A DNA stretch of 37,652 bases from Dehalococcoidales bacterium (GCA_002688105.1 NZBQ01000001.1:1-37652), one strand, 5' to 3'; positions 22,060 through 30,790 are shown, counted from the stretch's first letter. Notes: a model not told the origin generated them from the letters alone. Numbers and translations: made by a program.

Positions 22060-23304
22060 TTATTTCCCGACCAGACTTTTTATTAGTTTAAGTTCATCTC
22101 TAATTAGCCTGGGGAAAAGGAAGTTCTGCCTTACAATCTCTTTACCTATCTTACCTAATTTTTGACTAACTGTCGGGTGTTCCAGGAGGTAGACTATTTT
22201 CTCGGCGCATTCCTCCACACTATTAACCAGGTAGTTTCCAAGCTCACCAGGCATTTGTAGGGGGATGCCACCAGCGTTACCGGCTACTACTGGCGTTTCT
22301 TTCCATAATGCCTCGGCTACCACCAGACCAAAGCCTTCCCTGATTGACTTCTGAATAATCACGTCACTGGCTCTCTGAAAGGCATTGACCTCCATGCTGC
22401 CTACTCCGGTCAGGTTAGAGAAGATGAAGATGTCATCATCTTTGTTAACTTCGTCGCTAATGGCGGCATGCAGATCCCATCCCTCAGGGTCGTCCGGGGC
22501 AAACGAACCTACTAGGGCTAGCTGGAGCCCGGGTATCTTCATCTTGGCTAATTTGTAGGCGGCTATGGTGCCGAAGGGGTCTTTCCAGCGGTCAAAGCGG
22601 GATACCTGGGTAATTAGCGGGCGATTGGTATCAAAGCCCAGATTCTCCACCAGTTCCCGGCACACATACCTCTTGATGAACATATTTTTGGAGCTGAAGG
22701 CGCATATAGCTGGAGCCATGGTTACAATTTTAGCTAGTTCAAGGTCTTTAGGGATAAACTTTGGGGTAGTAAAAACAGCGGCGTCATATTCTTCAATGTA
22801 GGGGCGCAGGAAGTTCCACACCGTCTTATCTGGCTGTGAGCTATCTACATGGCAACGCCATATCCATTTGGCTTTGTTCTGCGATAGATAGTGGCGCAGA
22901 GCGGCTGGCTGAGGGTCATTCACTATGAAAACATCATAATTGGGGTCAAGTTCGCTGGCATTGGCTAAATTGTTATTCTGGTATACGCTTACTATGTTTT
23001 CCTTTTTAATATCTTCAAACGGAGCACCTTGCAAAGCATTATGCAAGCCTTTGGTAATGGTAAAGAAGCGACGGTCGCCTCGTATAATCTGCCAATCGGC
23101 TTTAATACCTAAGGAGCGAACTAGAGGGATATAGCACACCAGCATTTCCGCCACTCCTCCACCAAATGGCGTGGAGTTGATATGGCACACCCGTAATCCC
23201 TTTAGTTCCTCTCCCAGGCTGACAAGTTCATCAATAGTCCCCCTGGCTTCAACCATGCGGTACTTATTAATATCGCCTGTGCCCAGCGAGATTTTATGCA
23301 GCAT
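22060..23304 (-). CDS. GT4 glycosyltransferase, trehalose synthase (TreT)-like
   Basis: A 414-aa GT-B glycosyltransferase. The N-terminal part VCHINSTPFGGGVAEMLVCYIPLVRSLGIKADWQIIRGD matches TreT (trehalose glycosyltransferring synthase) proteins, and IFVNDPQP-like FIVNDPQPAAL and KWIWRCHVDSS follow. The C-terminal domain has PLITQVSRFDRWKDPFG, LQLALVGSFAPDDPEGW, and the nucleotide-sugar site SIREGFGLVVAEALWKETPVVAGNAGGIPLQ. TreT makes trehalose from NDP-glucose and glucose, so a compatible-solute role is likely, although related mannosyl or glucosylglycerate enzymes look similar. Standalone on the minus strand. Confidence 0.85.
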   Translation of the reverse strand: MLHKISLGTGDINKYRMVEARGTIDELVSLGEELKGLRVCHINSTPFGGGVAEMLVCYIPLVRSLGIKADWQIIRGDRRFFTITKGLHNALQGAPFEDIKKENIVSVYQNNNLANASELDPNYDVFIVNDPQPAALRHYLSQNKAKWIWRCHVDSSQPDKTVWNFLRPYIEEYDAAVFTTPKFIPKDLELAKIVTMAPAICAFSSKNMFIKRYVCRELVENLGFDTNRPLITQVSRFDRWKDPFGTIAAYKLAKMKIPGLQLALVGSFAPDDPEGWDLHAAISDEVNKDDDIFIFSNLTGVGSMEVNAFQRASDVIIQKSIREGFGLVVAEALWKETPVVAGNAGGIPLQMPGELGNYLVNSVEECAEKIVYLLEHPTVSQKLGKIGKEIVRQNFLFPRLIRDELKLIKSLVGK

Positions 23305-23367
23305 TTATATTACTCCGCATGCCATTTAGTTACCTGGTTTAATTAAGGAGCCAGTATTCCACAGCCG

Positions 23368-24507
23368 TTATGATTGAGAAAGCTGCCATGATTTGCCTTC
23401 AGTGGTTATTGACGGAGCAATTACCATCTCTGCCTGGTGCATTTCTCGGATAGTAAGTGCCCCGCAGGTGCCTAGTGCAGTGCGAATAGCCCCAACGAAG
23501 TTTTGACTACCATCGGTTACTGAAGTGGGACCGAAGAGGATTTGCTCTAGTGGGCTGGTGGTGCCTACTTTTATTCGGGTGCCTCTGGGGAGAGCTGGAT
23601 GCGGGTGAGACATTCCCCAGTGATAGCCAAGCCCTGGTGCCTCCTTGGCTTGAGCAAAAACGGAGCCAATCATTACCGCGTCAGCTCCGGCGGCGAAGGC
23701 CTTGCACACATCTCCACCTTTACGAAAGCCGCCGTCGGTAATTATGGGCACATATCTGCCCGACTCGTTAAAATATTCATCTCTGGCCGCGGCACAGTCA
23801 ATAGTGGTTGTTATCTGAGGGACACCGACACCAAGGACCTCCCTGGTGGTGCAAGCCGCACCCGGCCCGACACCCACTAAAACCCCAGAGATTCCTGTTC
23901 TCATAAGCTCTAAACAGGCGCTATAGCTGACACAATTACCAACAATGATAGGCAGAGATATGGCTTTGCGAAGCTCAGGGAAAATGAGTCCCCGATAACT
24001 TTTAGATATATGTCGGGCACTGGTAACCGTGGACTGGACTACAAAAATATCAGCCTTAGCTTCAGCTACTATCGGGGCCAAGCGCTTAGTATTAGCTGGT
24101 GCTATCGAAACGGCGCACACTGCCCCTGATTTTTTAACCGCTTGTATTCGTTCACCGACAAGGTTTTCCTTAATAGGTTGGGAGTAGATTTCTTGAAGTA
24201 GGGAGGTGACATCAACATTAGATGCCTGAGTAATCTTAGCCAGTATCTCCTGGGGATTATCATACCTGCTTTGTATTCCTTCCAGGTTGAGAACGGCGAG
24301 TCCCCCTAGCTTGCTCATCAGGGTGGCGAAGTTGACATCGGTAACGGCATCCATTGCCGAAGCTATAATAGGAATGGAAAAGGTAAAATTCTCTATCTTG
24401 AAATCGATGTTTGTCTGGTCCGGGTTAATCGTTACATCCCCGGGCACTATAGCTACCTCATCAAATCCGTAAGAACGCCGTAATTGCTTAAATTTAGGGA
24501 TAGTCAT
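23368..24507 (-). CDS. GuaB3-family IMP dehydrogenase-related protein
   Basis: A 379-aa IMPDH/GMPR-barrel protein without CBS domains, typical of the GuaB3 family. Motifs: RRSYGFDEVAIVPGDVTINP, IIASAMDAVTDVNFATLMSKLGGLAVLNLEG, the catalytic loop GVGPGAACTTREVLGVG (C219), IITDGGFRKGGDVCKAFAAGADAVMIGS, and a C-terminal GAIRTALGTCGALTIREMHQAEMV. It could act in guanine nucleotide interconversion; the exact reaction of the family is less sure than for GuaB. It has a good promoter just upstream and AAAAGGATGG as ribosome-binding site. Confidence 0.88.
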   Translation of the reverse strand: MTIPKFKQLRRSYGFDEVAIVPGDVTINPDQTNIDFKIENFTFSIPIIASAMDAVTDVNFATLMSKLGGLAVLNLEGIQSRYDNPQEILAKITQASNVDVTSLLQEIYSQPIKENLVGERIQAVKKSGAVCAVSIAPANTKRLAPIVAEAKADIFVVQSTVTSARHISKSYRGLIFPELRKAISLPIIVGNCVSYSACLELMRTGISGVLVGVGPGAACTTREVLGVGVPQITTTIDCAAARDEYFNESGRYVPIITDGGFRKGGDVCKAFAAGADAVMIGSVFAQAKEAPGLGYHWGMSHPHPALPRGTRIKVGTTSPLEQILFGPTSVTDGSQNFVGAIRTALGTCGALTIREMHQAEMVIAPSITTEGKSWQLSQS

Positions 24508-24529
24508 TTTGCCATCCTTTTAAACAAAA

Positions 24530-24559
24530 ACTATATCAAAAGTATGGTTCAAAAGTCAA
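24530..24559 (-). promoter_or_regulatory. Sigma-70 promoter of the guaB3-like gene
   Basis: The minus strand reads TTGACT, 18 nt, TATAGT, both hexamers matching consensus at five of six positions, about 25 nt upstream of the start codon. Confidence 0.6.
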
Positions 24560-24625
24560 TAAGATTATGGACACAGTCAATTATGAAGTACCGAACAGAG
24601 TTTTAAAATTTTGGTGGTCAAACTC

Positions 24626-24655
24626 TTGACATTGGGGGTGAGTGTGTTTTATATT
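24626..24655 (+). promoter_or_regulatory. Sigma-70 promoter of the fatty-acid operon
   Basis: A perfect TTGACA is followed after 17-18 nt by TTATAT or TATATT. It lies about 50 nt before the first gene at 24703 and faces away from the guaB3 promoter. Confidence 0.65.
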
Positions 24656-24702
24656 TATCCCTATATGTAGGACTCCGATGTATCTTTAAATAAGCGGGAC
24701 CT

Positions 24703-25128
24703 ATGGAGCAAAAGAAAACTAGCGGTAAATCACCGATAAAAATTGAACAGCTAGATGTCGGCTATGAATTCCCTCCGAGTAGTTATGAGCTGGAGCCCTT
24801 GGTAATCGCTAAGTATCTAGAGGCAGTGGGCAGGCCGAGTGAGCAGAATTCTCCGGCACCTGAGTTCGTGCCGCCAATGGCGATAGCTGCCTATACGATG
24901 AATGCGGTAGCGGAGTCGTTTGCACTGCCACCTGGTTCTATACATGCCTCGCAAGAGCTTGAGTTTCTAAAATTGGTACCGGTTGGGACTACTATAGACT
25001 GTCATGGCAGGGTAGCTCAGAAGGTGAATCGCGGTCAATTACATCTGTTGGTGATTGAACTGGAGGCTCTGAACCAAGACCGGGAGAGAGTCTTATCAGG
25101 GCAGGCTACCCTAGTCGTGCCAAACTAG
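24703..25128 (+). CDS. MaoC/FAS1-like dehydratase-domain protein (HadA-type)
   Basis: A 141-aa single hot-dog-fold protein resembling the FAS1-like N-terminal dehydratase domain (HadA/HadC type): LDVGYEFPPSSYELEPLVIAKYLEAVGRPSE, FVPPMAIAAYTMNA, and the hot-dog core HASQELEFLKLVPVGTTIDCHGRVAQK. It lacks the catalytic Asp/His pair of MaoC enzymes, which the next gene supplies. By analogy with mycobacterial HadAB, the two would form a heterodimeric (3R)-hydroxyacyl-ACP dehydratase. It is the first gene of the operon, 4 nt ahead of its partner. Confidence 0.78.
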   Translation: MEQKKTSGKSPIKIEQLDVGYEFPPSSYELEPLVIAKYLEAVGRPSEQNSPAPEFVPPMAIAAYTMNAVAESFALPPGSIHASQELEFLKLVPVGTTIDCHGRVAQKVNRGQLHLLVIELEALNQDRERVLSGQATLVVPN

Positions 25129-25132
25129 GAAT

Positions 25133-25579
25133 TTGAAGGTGATACCTGTTTTGAACAAAGAGCTGAAACTGTCCGACCTGCGCCAAGGGAATAGTCTGTC
25201 TTCAGTGGTGAAACATATCACTCAGGAGGAGATTAACCGGTATGCCGAAGCCAGTGGAGATTTTAATCCTATTCATATAGATGAGTCCTTCGCTGCTCAA
25301 ACTCCCCTCGGGGGCACTATTGCTCACGGTATGCTTATCCTCGCCTATGTATCGGAAATGATGACAGTGGCTTTTGGCAAAAACTGGCTTTCAGGAGGTA
25401 AGTTTTCGGTACGCTTTAAAGCGCCAGCTCGCCCTACAGATACTATAACCATCACCGGTAAGATTGACTCCATTGAACATAAAGAGGGCGTCTCCCACAT
25501 AAATTGTGGAGTAGAAAGTCACAATCAAAAGGGAGAGGCAATAGTTGCCGGCAAGGCGACCGTCAAACTTGGGGCATAA
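25133..25579 (+). CDS. MaoC-like (R)-specific hydratase/dehydratase (HadB-type)
   Basis: A hot-dog enzyme with the hydratase-2 active-site motif YAEASGDFNPIHIDESFA (Asp and His), GGTIAHGMLILAYVSEM, and GGKFSVRFKAPARPTDTITITGKI. It would dehydrate (3R)-hydroxyacyl-ACP in the elongation cycle, replacing FabZ, which is not in the operon. The track start is TTG 25133; GTG 25139 lies 8 nt behind AGGA and is an equally likely start. About 148 aa. Confidence 0.85.
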   Translation: MKVIPVLNKELKLSDLRQGNSLSSVVKHITQEEINRYAEASGDFNPIHIDESFAAQTPLGGTIAHGMLILAYVSEMMTVAFGKNWLSGGKFSVRFKAPARPTDTITITGKIDSIEHKEGVSHINCGVESHNQKGEAIVAGKATVKLGA

Positions 25580-25608
25580 CTTAATGAGCAGGGAGAGAGG
25601 TATTAAAA

Positions 25609-26658
25609 ATTAGTAAGGCTAATCATGTAGTAAAAGTAGCCTTGGATGCGATGGGGGGTGATTATGCTCCTGAAGAGATAATCAAGGGAGCGGTTTTGGC
25701 TGCAGAAAAGAATAACAATGATATGGAGGTTATTCTAGTTGGCCCCAAGGATGTGTTGGACACTGAGCTCAAAAAGTTTAAAAACTCTCACCTGCCTCTC
25801 CATTATGTTGAGTCTGAAGGATTTATCGGTGAGAATGAGTCCCCTGCCCTGACTCTTAGCCGCAGACCTAATGCCTCCATAGCGGTAGCGTTTAAGATGG
25901 TGAAGATGGGGGAGGCGGATGCTGTGGTCGGGGCTGGTTCTACTGGAGCCCTGGTTGCTAGTGCTGTTCGTGCTATGGGTTTGGTAGAAGGGATAGAGCG
26001 CCCTGTAATTGGCGGACCATTTTTTGGCATTGCTCCCAATACCATATTGATGGATTGTGGTGTTAATGTTGATGCTAGACCTTCTCATCTGTTGACCTTT
26101 GCCGTGGTAGGTTCTATTTACGCTAAGAAGTTGCTGAATATCGATAATCCTAAGGTGGCTCTATTAAATATTGGGGTTGAAGAGAATAAAGGTAATAGAT
26201 TAACCAGAGAAACTTATCAGCTTCTCCAGAAGAGTGGTTTAAATTTTATTGGCAATATAGAGGGTAATGAGGTTCTTAGCGGTCGGGCTAATGTCATTGT
26301 TTGTGATGGCTTTGTTGGTAATATACTAATCAAGTTTGGTGAAGGTGGGATAGAACTTATTAAAGGTGTGCTGAGAAACAAGGCAAATTCTTACCCCTTA
26401 CTGAGGCTTTTCAAAAGACCATTTAAGGTTTTGACCTCTGCAATGTTTGGTGAGAATGGCATTAATCCTGGTATTGGTGATGGACTTATCTGGGGGGTTG
26501 ATGGTGTCGCCTTGAAAATACACGGAGCTAGCCGAGCTCCAGATGTAGCCAAGAGAATAGCTCAGGCTAAGCTTGTAGTGGAAATGGATGTAATAGATTC
26601 TCTAAAATCAGAGTTAGCTGCAATTAGAAGTCAGCTCGATTTAGGAAAGGAGCAGTAA
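25609..26658 (+). CDS. plsX: Phosphate acyltransferase PlsX, probable ATT start
   Basis: PlsX makes acyl-phosphate from acyl-ACP for phospholipid synthesis. Motifs: VALDAMGGDYAPEEIIKGA, VGAGSTGALVASAVRAMG, ERPVIGG, LMDCGVNVDARPSHLLTFAVVGS, NIGVEENKGN, VIVCDGFVGNILIKFGEG, and GINPGIGDGLIWGVDGVALKIHG. The ORF track starts at TTG 25642, inside the first conserved strand (family: MxIAVDAMGGD). Upstream and in frame there is no NTG codon, but ATT 25609 sits 8 nt after GGGAGAGAGG and yields a normal N-terminus ISKANHVVKVALDAMGGD, 349 aa. I infer an ATT start. It overlaps acpP by 1 nt (TAATG). Confidence 0.93.
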   Translation: MSKANHVVKVALDAMGGDYAPEEIIKGAVLAAEKNNNDMEVILVGPKDVLDTELKKFKNSHLPLHYVESEGFIGENESPALTLSRRPNASIAVAFKMVKMGEADAVVGAGSTGALVASAVRAMGLVEGIERPVIGGPFFGIAPNTILMDCGVNVDARPSHLLTFAVVGSIYAKKLLNIDNPKVALLNIGVEENKGNRLTRETYQLLQKSGLNFIGNIEGNEVLSGRANVIVCDGFVGNILIKFGEGGIELIKGVLRNKANSYPLLRLFKRPFKVLTSAMFGENGINPGIGDGLIWGVDGVALKIHGASRAPDVAKRIAQAKLVVEMDVIDSLKSELAAIRSQLDLGKEQ

Positions 26659-26906
26659 TGTCGTCTGTTGAAGAGAAGTTAAAGGAAATCGTGGTTAAGA
26701 TTGTGCATTGTGATGAGAAAATTCTTACCCCTACCAGTACCTGGCAAGATATAAAAGCCGACTCCCTAGATTTGGTTCAAGTGCTGGTGGCGGTGGAGGA
26801 TGCCTTTGGTATTGAGGTTCCTGATGAAGATCTTGGTGGATTCAAAAATATCGGTGATTTTGTTAAGTATATCGAAACTCGCTTGGCTGAGAAAGGAGAC
26901 ACTTAA
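26658..26906 (+). CDS. acpP: Acyl carrier protein
   Basis: An 82-aa acidic four-helix carrier of growing acyl chains. The phosphopantetheine attachment serine is S36 in IKADSLDLVQVLVAVEDAFGIEVPDED. The family's usual LGxDSLD reads IKADSLD here. The start overlaps the plsX stop by one base; GGAAAGGAG gives the ribosome-binding site. The next gene, fabF, follows after 72 nt. Confidence 0.95.
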   Translation: MSSVEEKLKEIVVKIVHCDEKILTPTSTWQDIKADSLDLVQVLVAVEDAFGIEVPDEDLGGFKNIGDFVKYIETRLAEKGDT

Positions 26907-26978
26907 AGGTGATGTATCTTGGCTAATTGGTATCTCTGGCGGTGTTAGCCGGGCTACGATTTTGAAAGTGGCTGTGGA

Positions 26979-28220
26979 ATGAGTATGAACAAACGAAGAG
27001 TAGTGATTACCGGAGTAGGTGCCGTTACCCCTCTGGGACTGAATGCGGAGGAGTTCTGGGCAGGACTATCTGCTGGGAAATCGGGCATTGGTTATATTAG
27101 CTATTTTGATACTAGTAACTATCAGGTAAAGGTAGATGCTGAGATAAATGGCTTCGACCCGGCCAAGTATATGGATTTGAAAATAGTTGACCGCACTCCC
27201 CGGTCGGTTCACTTGGCTATTACTGCGGCTCAGGAAGCCATGGAAATGGCGGGACTGGATATGTCCAAAGAGATGGCGGAGCGAGTAGGCGTTATCACTT
27301 CTACTATGATAGAGAACGATTATATTATCAAGGGGTTTGAGAATATAAAGAAGCGAGGTCCGAGAAGAGGTGACCCATTGTTTATTACCAAGATCAGCCC
27401 GGCAGTGGTATCGTCACAAATAGGGCTGTTAATAGGCGCCAAAGGTCCTAACTCCAGTGTGAATAGCCTCTGTGCCAGTGGGGCTGATGCCATTGGAAAT
27501 GCTATGAATCATATTCGTTTAGGTTATGCTGATGTGCTGATAAGCGGTGGTTCCGATGCCTCCTTAGAGGCAACCGCTATTGCTGGACTGAATCTACTGG
27601 GAGCCCTTACTCGAGATCCAGACCCGGCTAAAGCCTGCCGTCCCTTTGACCTTAACCGCAGTGGTTTTGTCTATGGTGAGGGAGCGGGGATAGTGATACT
27701 GGAGAGTTACGAACATGCTAAAAAGCGGGGGGCACCGATTCTAGCCGAGTTAGCTGGTGTTGGCTGGTCGTTTGATGCTTATGATGCCACGGCTCCCCAA
27801 GCTGAGACACAGGCGGTGGCAATAAATAATGCTCTTGAAGATGCTGGACTGCATCCAGAAGAAATTGATTATATTAATGCTCATGGCACCAGCACCAGGC
27901 TGAATGACTCCTGCGAAACCAAGGCTATTAAGATTGTTTTTGGTGATAATGCCTACCGAATACCTGTAAGTTCCAATAAGTCCATGTTCGGGCACATAAT
28001 AGCGGGGGCTGGTGCTGTTGAGGCGGTTGCGGCAGTATTAACCATAAATAATGGGGTTATCCCGCCAACTATAAATTATGAGACGCCCGACCCCGAGTGC
28101 GATTTGGATTACGTGCCTAATGTGGCTCGCCAGGCAGAGGTAAACGCCTGTCTTTCTAACAGCTTCGGTTTGGGCGGCAACAATTGCTGCTTGGTTATCA
28201 AACGATTTAATGAAAAATAA
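26979..28220 (+). CDS. fabF: 3-oxoacyl-ACP synthase II
   Basis: A 413-aa condensing enzyme that elongates acyl-ACP with malonyl-ACP. It has N-terminal RRVVITGVGAVTPLGLN, the nucleophile Cys165 in VNSLCASGADAIG, and the two catalytic histidines in NAHGTSTRLND and NKSMFGHIIAGAGAVEA, followed by the C-terminal SFGLGGNNCCLVI. No fabH, fabD or enoyl reductase lies nearby, so initiation and the last reduction are encoded elsewhere. The ribosome-binding site is weak. Confidence 0.95.
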   Translation: MSMNKRRVVITGVGAVTPLGLNAEEFWAGLSAGKSGIGYISYFDTSNYQVKVDAEINGFDPAKYMDLKIVDRTPRSVHLAITAAQEAMEMAGLDMSKEMAERVGVITSTMIENDYIIKGFENIKKRGPRRGDPLFITKISPAVVSSQIGLLIGAKGPNSSVNSLCASGADAIGNAMNHIRLGYADVLISGGSDASLEATAIAGLNLLGALTRDPDPAKACRPFDLNRSGFVYGEGAGIVILESYEHAKKRGAPILAELAGVGWSFDAYDATAPQAETQAVAINNALEDAGLHPEEIDYINAHGTSTRLNDSCETKAIKIVFGDNAYRIPVSSNKSMFGHIIAGAGAVEAVAAVLTINNGVIPPTINYETPDPECDLDYVPNVARQAEVNACLSNSFGLGGNNCCLVIKRFNEK

Positions 28221-28983
28221 TATGGCTTCCTCCGAATTAGACGGCAAAGTATCACTGGTAACCGGTGCCTCTCGTGGCATCGGAAGAGTTCACGCTCTGA
28301 AGCTTTCAAGCCTTGGTGCTAAGGTAGCGGTCAATTATGTGGAAATAGAGGGTGCATCTAATAAAGCTGAGGCTAATGGGGTAGTTGAGACCATAGTCGG
28401 CCAGGGTGGTGAAGCTATCGCCGTGGAGGCGGATGTTAGAAATGCGGAAGCGGTGAAAGCTATGGTGGAGGGGGTGGTTGAGCGGTGGGGTAAAATCGAT
28501 ATTCTGGTAAATAATGCGGGCATTACCAAGGATAATCTGCTATTGAGGATGTCAGAAGAAGCCTGGGATGATGTAATTGATATCAATTTAAAGGGCGCAT
28601 ATTTGTGCACTAAGTTTGCTTTACGTTCCATGATGAAGCAGAGGTGGGGACGCATTATCAATACCGCTTCTATTTCCGGGGTAATTGGCACCGCCGGGCA
28701 GGGCAACTACTCGGCGTCTAAAGGGGGGCTAATCGCCTTTACTAAGAGTATGGCCCGGGAGCTAGGATCCTTGAACATAACCGTTAATGCTATTGCTCCC
28801 GGTTTTATTACTACCGATATGACGGATAGGCTGTCTGACGAAAGGAAAGAAGCTATCCGGTCACTGATTTCATTGCAACGCTTTGGTAAGCCGGAGGATA
28901 TAGCTGAGCTGGTAGCTTTCCTGTCTAGTGATCGGGCTAGCTATATTACCGGACAGGTTATTGGCATAGACGGCGGAATTTAG
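28210..28983 (+). CDS. fabG: 3-oxoacyl-ACP reductase
   Basis: A 257-aa short-chain dehydrogenase with the cofactor motif TGASRGIGRVHALKL, NNAGITKD, and the catalytic Ser-Tyr-Lys in NTASISGVIGTAGQGNYSASKGG. The C-terminal GFITTDMTDRL and GQVIGIDGGI are typical of FabG. ATG 28210 overlaps the fabF end; ATG 28222, 1 nt after the fabF stop, is an equally good coupled start giving MASSELDGKVSLVTG. It ends the operon. Confidence 0.93.
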   Translation: MKNNMASSELDGKVSLVTGASRGIGRVHALKLSSLGAKVAVNYVEIEGASNKAEANGVVETIVGQGGEAIAVEADVRNAEAVKAMVEGVVERWGKIDILVNNAGITKDNLLLRMSEEAWDDVIDINLKGAYLCTKFALRSMMKQRWGRIINTASISGVIGTAGQGNYSASKGGLIAFTKSMARELGSLNITVNAIAPGFITTDMTDRLSDERKEAIRSLISLQRFGKPEDIAELVAFLSSDRASYITGQVIGIDGGI

Positions 28984-29032
28984 ATAATAATAAATCTTTA
29001 ATTGCGATGTTTCTTGGCTGACAGGAGGAAAA

Positions 29033-29716
29033 ATATCCAGCAAATGGCAGGTTGTCGGGGAAGGGTTAATTGGAGCGGCTAACATCGTTTTTGCTCTTCT
29101 GACATCATTTTTACGATCCCGGCGCGTAAGGTGGGGTGCCACCGATGCCGAAGTTCAGCGAACCTTACCTGGCGACGACCTGGTACCACATCCAAAGTGG
29201 CAGTACACTAATGCGATTACCATTCAGGCTCCTGTCACTGACGTCTGGCCTTGGCTCGTATAAATAGGACAAGGACGGGGCGGACTCTACAGCTACGAAT
29301 GGCTCGAAAACCTGCTCGGCTGTGATATTCATAATGCCAACCAGATTATCCAGGAATTTCAGCACTTGTAGGTTGGGGATAGTGTGCGACTTGCTGCCGA
29401 AATGCCTGGTTATCCAGTGGCGATTGTTGAGCCGGGCCGTGTTATTGTCCTCCATGCCGATACGCGTGCCGGACCTACACCTGTTCCTGGCGGCATGAAG
29501 TCAGAGGACTATTATGTCAGCACTTGGGTATTCTTCCTCGATAAGCTCGAAGAACGAAGAACACGGCTTATCTCCCGACTTCGGAGTGACTACAACCCAA
29601 GAATGAGAAATAAACTGTTCTACGGCTCTTATCTTGTAGAACCAATCAGTACCGCCATGCAGTGGGAGATGCTGCTGGGTATCAAGCAGCGAGCAGAGTC
29701 CATAGCTGGGCGATGA
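29033..29716 (+). pseudogene. SRPBCC/polyketide cyclase-like protein with lost start and two stops
   Basis: One plus-strand frame carries a whole protein: ISSKWQVVGEGLIGAANIVF, RWGATDAEVQRTLPGDDLVP, WQYTNAITIQAPVTDVWPWLV, stop, [35 protein letters not shown], stop, VGDSVRLAAEMPGYPVAIVE, ending ...EMLLGIKQRAESIAGR. This matches SRPBCC proteins of the type xAITIxAPPExVWPWLVQxGQxRGGxYSYDWLENLxGCDIHNADRI. Lesions: TAA for the Gln codon (CAA) at 29261, TAG at 29369, and ATA where ATG is expected, 4 nt after GGAGG. The ORF track shows only the last 110 codons. Function of the intact family is uncertain (lipid or cofactor binding). Confidence 0.8.
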
Positions 29717-29900
29717 GCGCCCTAATCTCGTGCCCGCCTTTGTCCCTATCATGGCAAGGAGGTCTTTGATGAACTCTGCTATGTAGTTATCGTCTGGTAA
29801 AGCTCATCACTTAGCTGGATAGGTTTTACCCTAGCCGGTTTTTTTATTGTTTACCGAGAAGCTTCCGGTTCCGGTTAGCTATGACTGAAACCAGCCAATA

Positions 29901-29929
29901 TAGACGGGTGACGGAGAGTAAGTTATAAT
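29901..29929 (+). promoter_or_regulatory. Sigma-70 promoter of rsmI
   Basis: TAGACG, 17 nt, TATAAT: a perfect -10 and a four-of-six -35, ending about 20 nt before the rsmI start. The stretch between 29717 and 29900 shows no gene. Confidence 0.55.
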
Positions 29930-29949
29930 AGCTGAGATAAGGAGAGGCA

Positions 29950-30765
29950 ATGCCTACCCTCTATATTGTGGCTACTCCTATTGGTAATTTAGAGGATATT
30001 TCGTTGCGTGCCCTTCGTGTCCTGCGTGAAGTGAAGCTTATTGCTGCCGAGGATACACGACGGACAAAGCGTTTGCTCGCTAATTATGATATTAAGACGC
30101 CGATGACAAGTTATCATGAACACAATAAATGGTCTAAGCTGGGTTATATTTTAGATTGTCTGGAGGATGGGGATATGGCCCTTGTTTCTAATGCTGGGAT
30201 GCCAGGTATGTCTGACCCTGGTTATGAGCTGATTACGGCAGTTCACCAGCGAGGCATCCCGGTGGTTCCTATCCCCGGTCCTTCAGTAGTTATTACGGCA
30301 CTGGTTGTCTCTGGACTACCTACCAGCAGGTTTATCTACCTAGGCTTTCTGCCTAAGAAGGCTGGTAGCCGGCGGCGTCTTCTTGAATCCGTGGCTGGTG
30401 AACCGGGCACTATGGTAGCCTTTGAGGCTCCCCATCGTCTGCTAGCTGCACTGAAAGATTTGCTACTTGTTCTTGGTGATAGGAAGATGGCGGCCTGCCG
30501 TGAGCTTACCAAGATTCACGAGGAGGTCTTCCGGGGGACGATGAGTCGGGCAATTGAACACTTCACCGAGCCAAGGGGGGAGTTTACCCTGGTTATCGAG
30601 GGCAAGGTAGGGGAGGATAAGCCATCGTTAACCGAAGACATTGAGAAACAGTTACACCGTATGCGTCTCTCCGGGGTAACGGCGAGAGAGGCGATAGCCA
30701 AGGTAGCTGGAGAGACCGGTTTATCGAAGAAAGAGCTTTATCGAGCTTGGCTCAGGCTGTCCTGA
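29950..30765 (+). CDS. rsmI: 16S rRNA (cytidine-2'-O)-methyltransferase
   Basis: A 271-aa SAM-dependent tetrapyrrole-methylase-fold enzyme that methylates C1402 of 16S rRNA. Motifs: LYIVATPIGNLEDISLRALRVLREV, IAAEDTRRTKRLLANYDI, SYHEHN, VSNAGMPGMSDPGYELI, IPGPSVVITALVVSGLP, FLGFLP-like YLGFLPKKAGSRRRLLE, and CRELTKIHEEVFRG. The usual AGTP segment reads AGMP here. It is followed by a small Cys-rich gene and metG in the same direction. Confidence 0.95.
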   Translation: MPTLYIVATPIGNLEDISLRALRVLREVKLIAAEDTRRTKRLLANYDIKTPMTSYHEHNKWSKLGYILDCLEDGDMALVSNAGMPGMSDPGYELITAVHQRGIPVVPIPGPSVVITALVVSGLPTSRFIYLGFLPKKAGSRRRLLESVAGEPGTMVAFEAPHRLLAALKDLLLVLGDRKMAACRELTKIHEEVFRGTMSRAIEHFTEPRGEFTLVIEGKVGEDKPSLTEDIEKQLHRMRLSGVTAREAIAKVAGETGLSKKELYRAWLRLS

Positions 30766-30790
30766 GGTTTTGGATATAAGGAGGAAGTAA

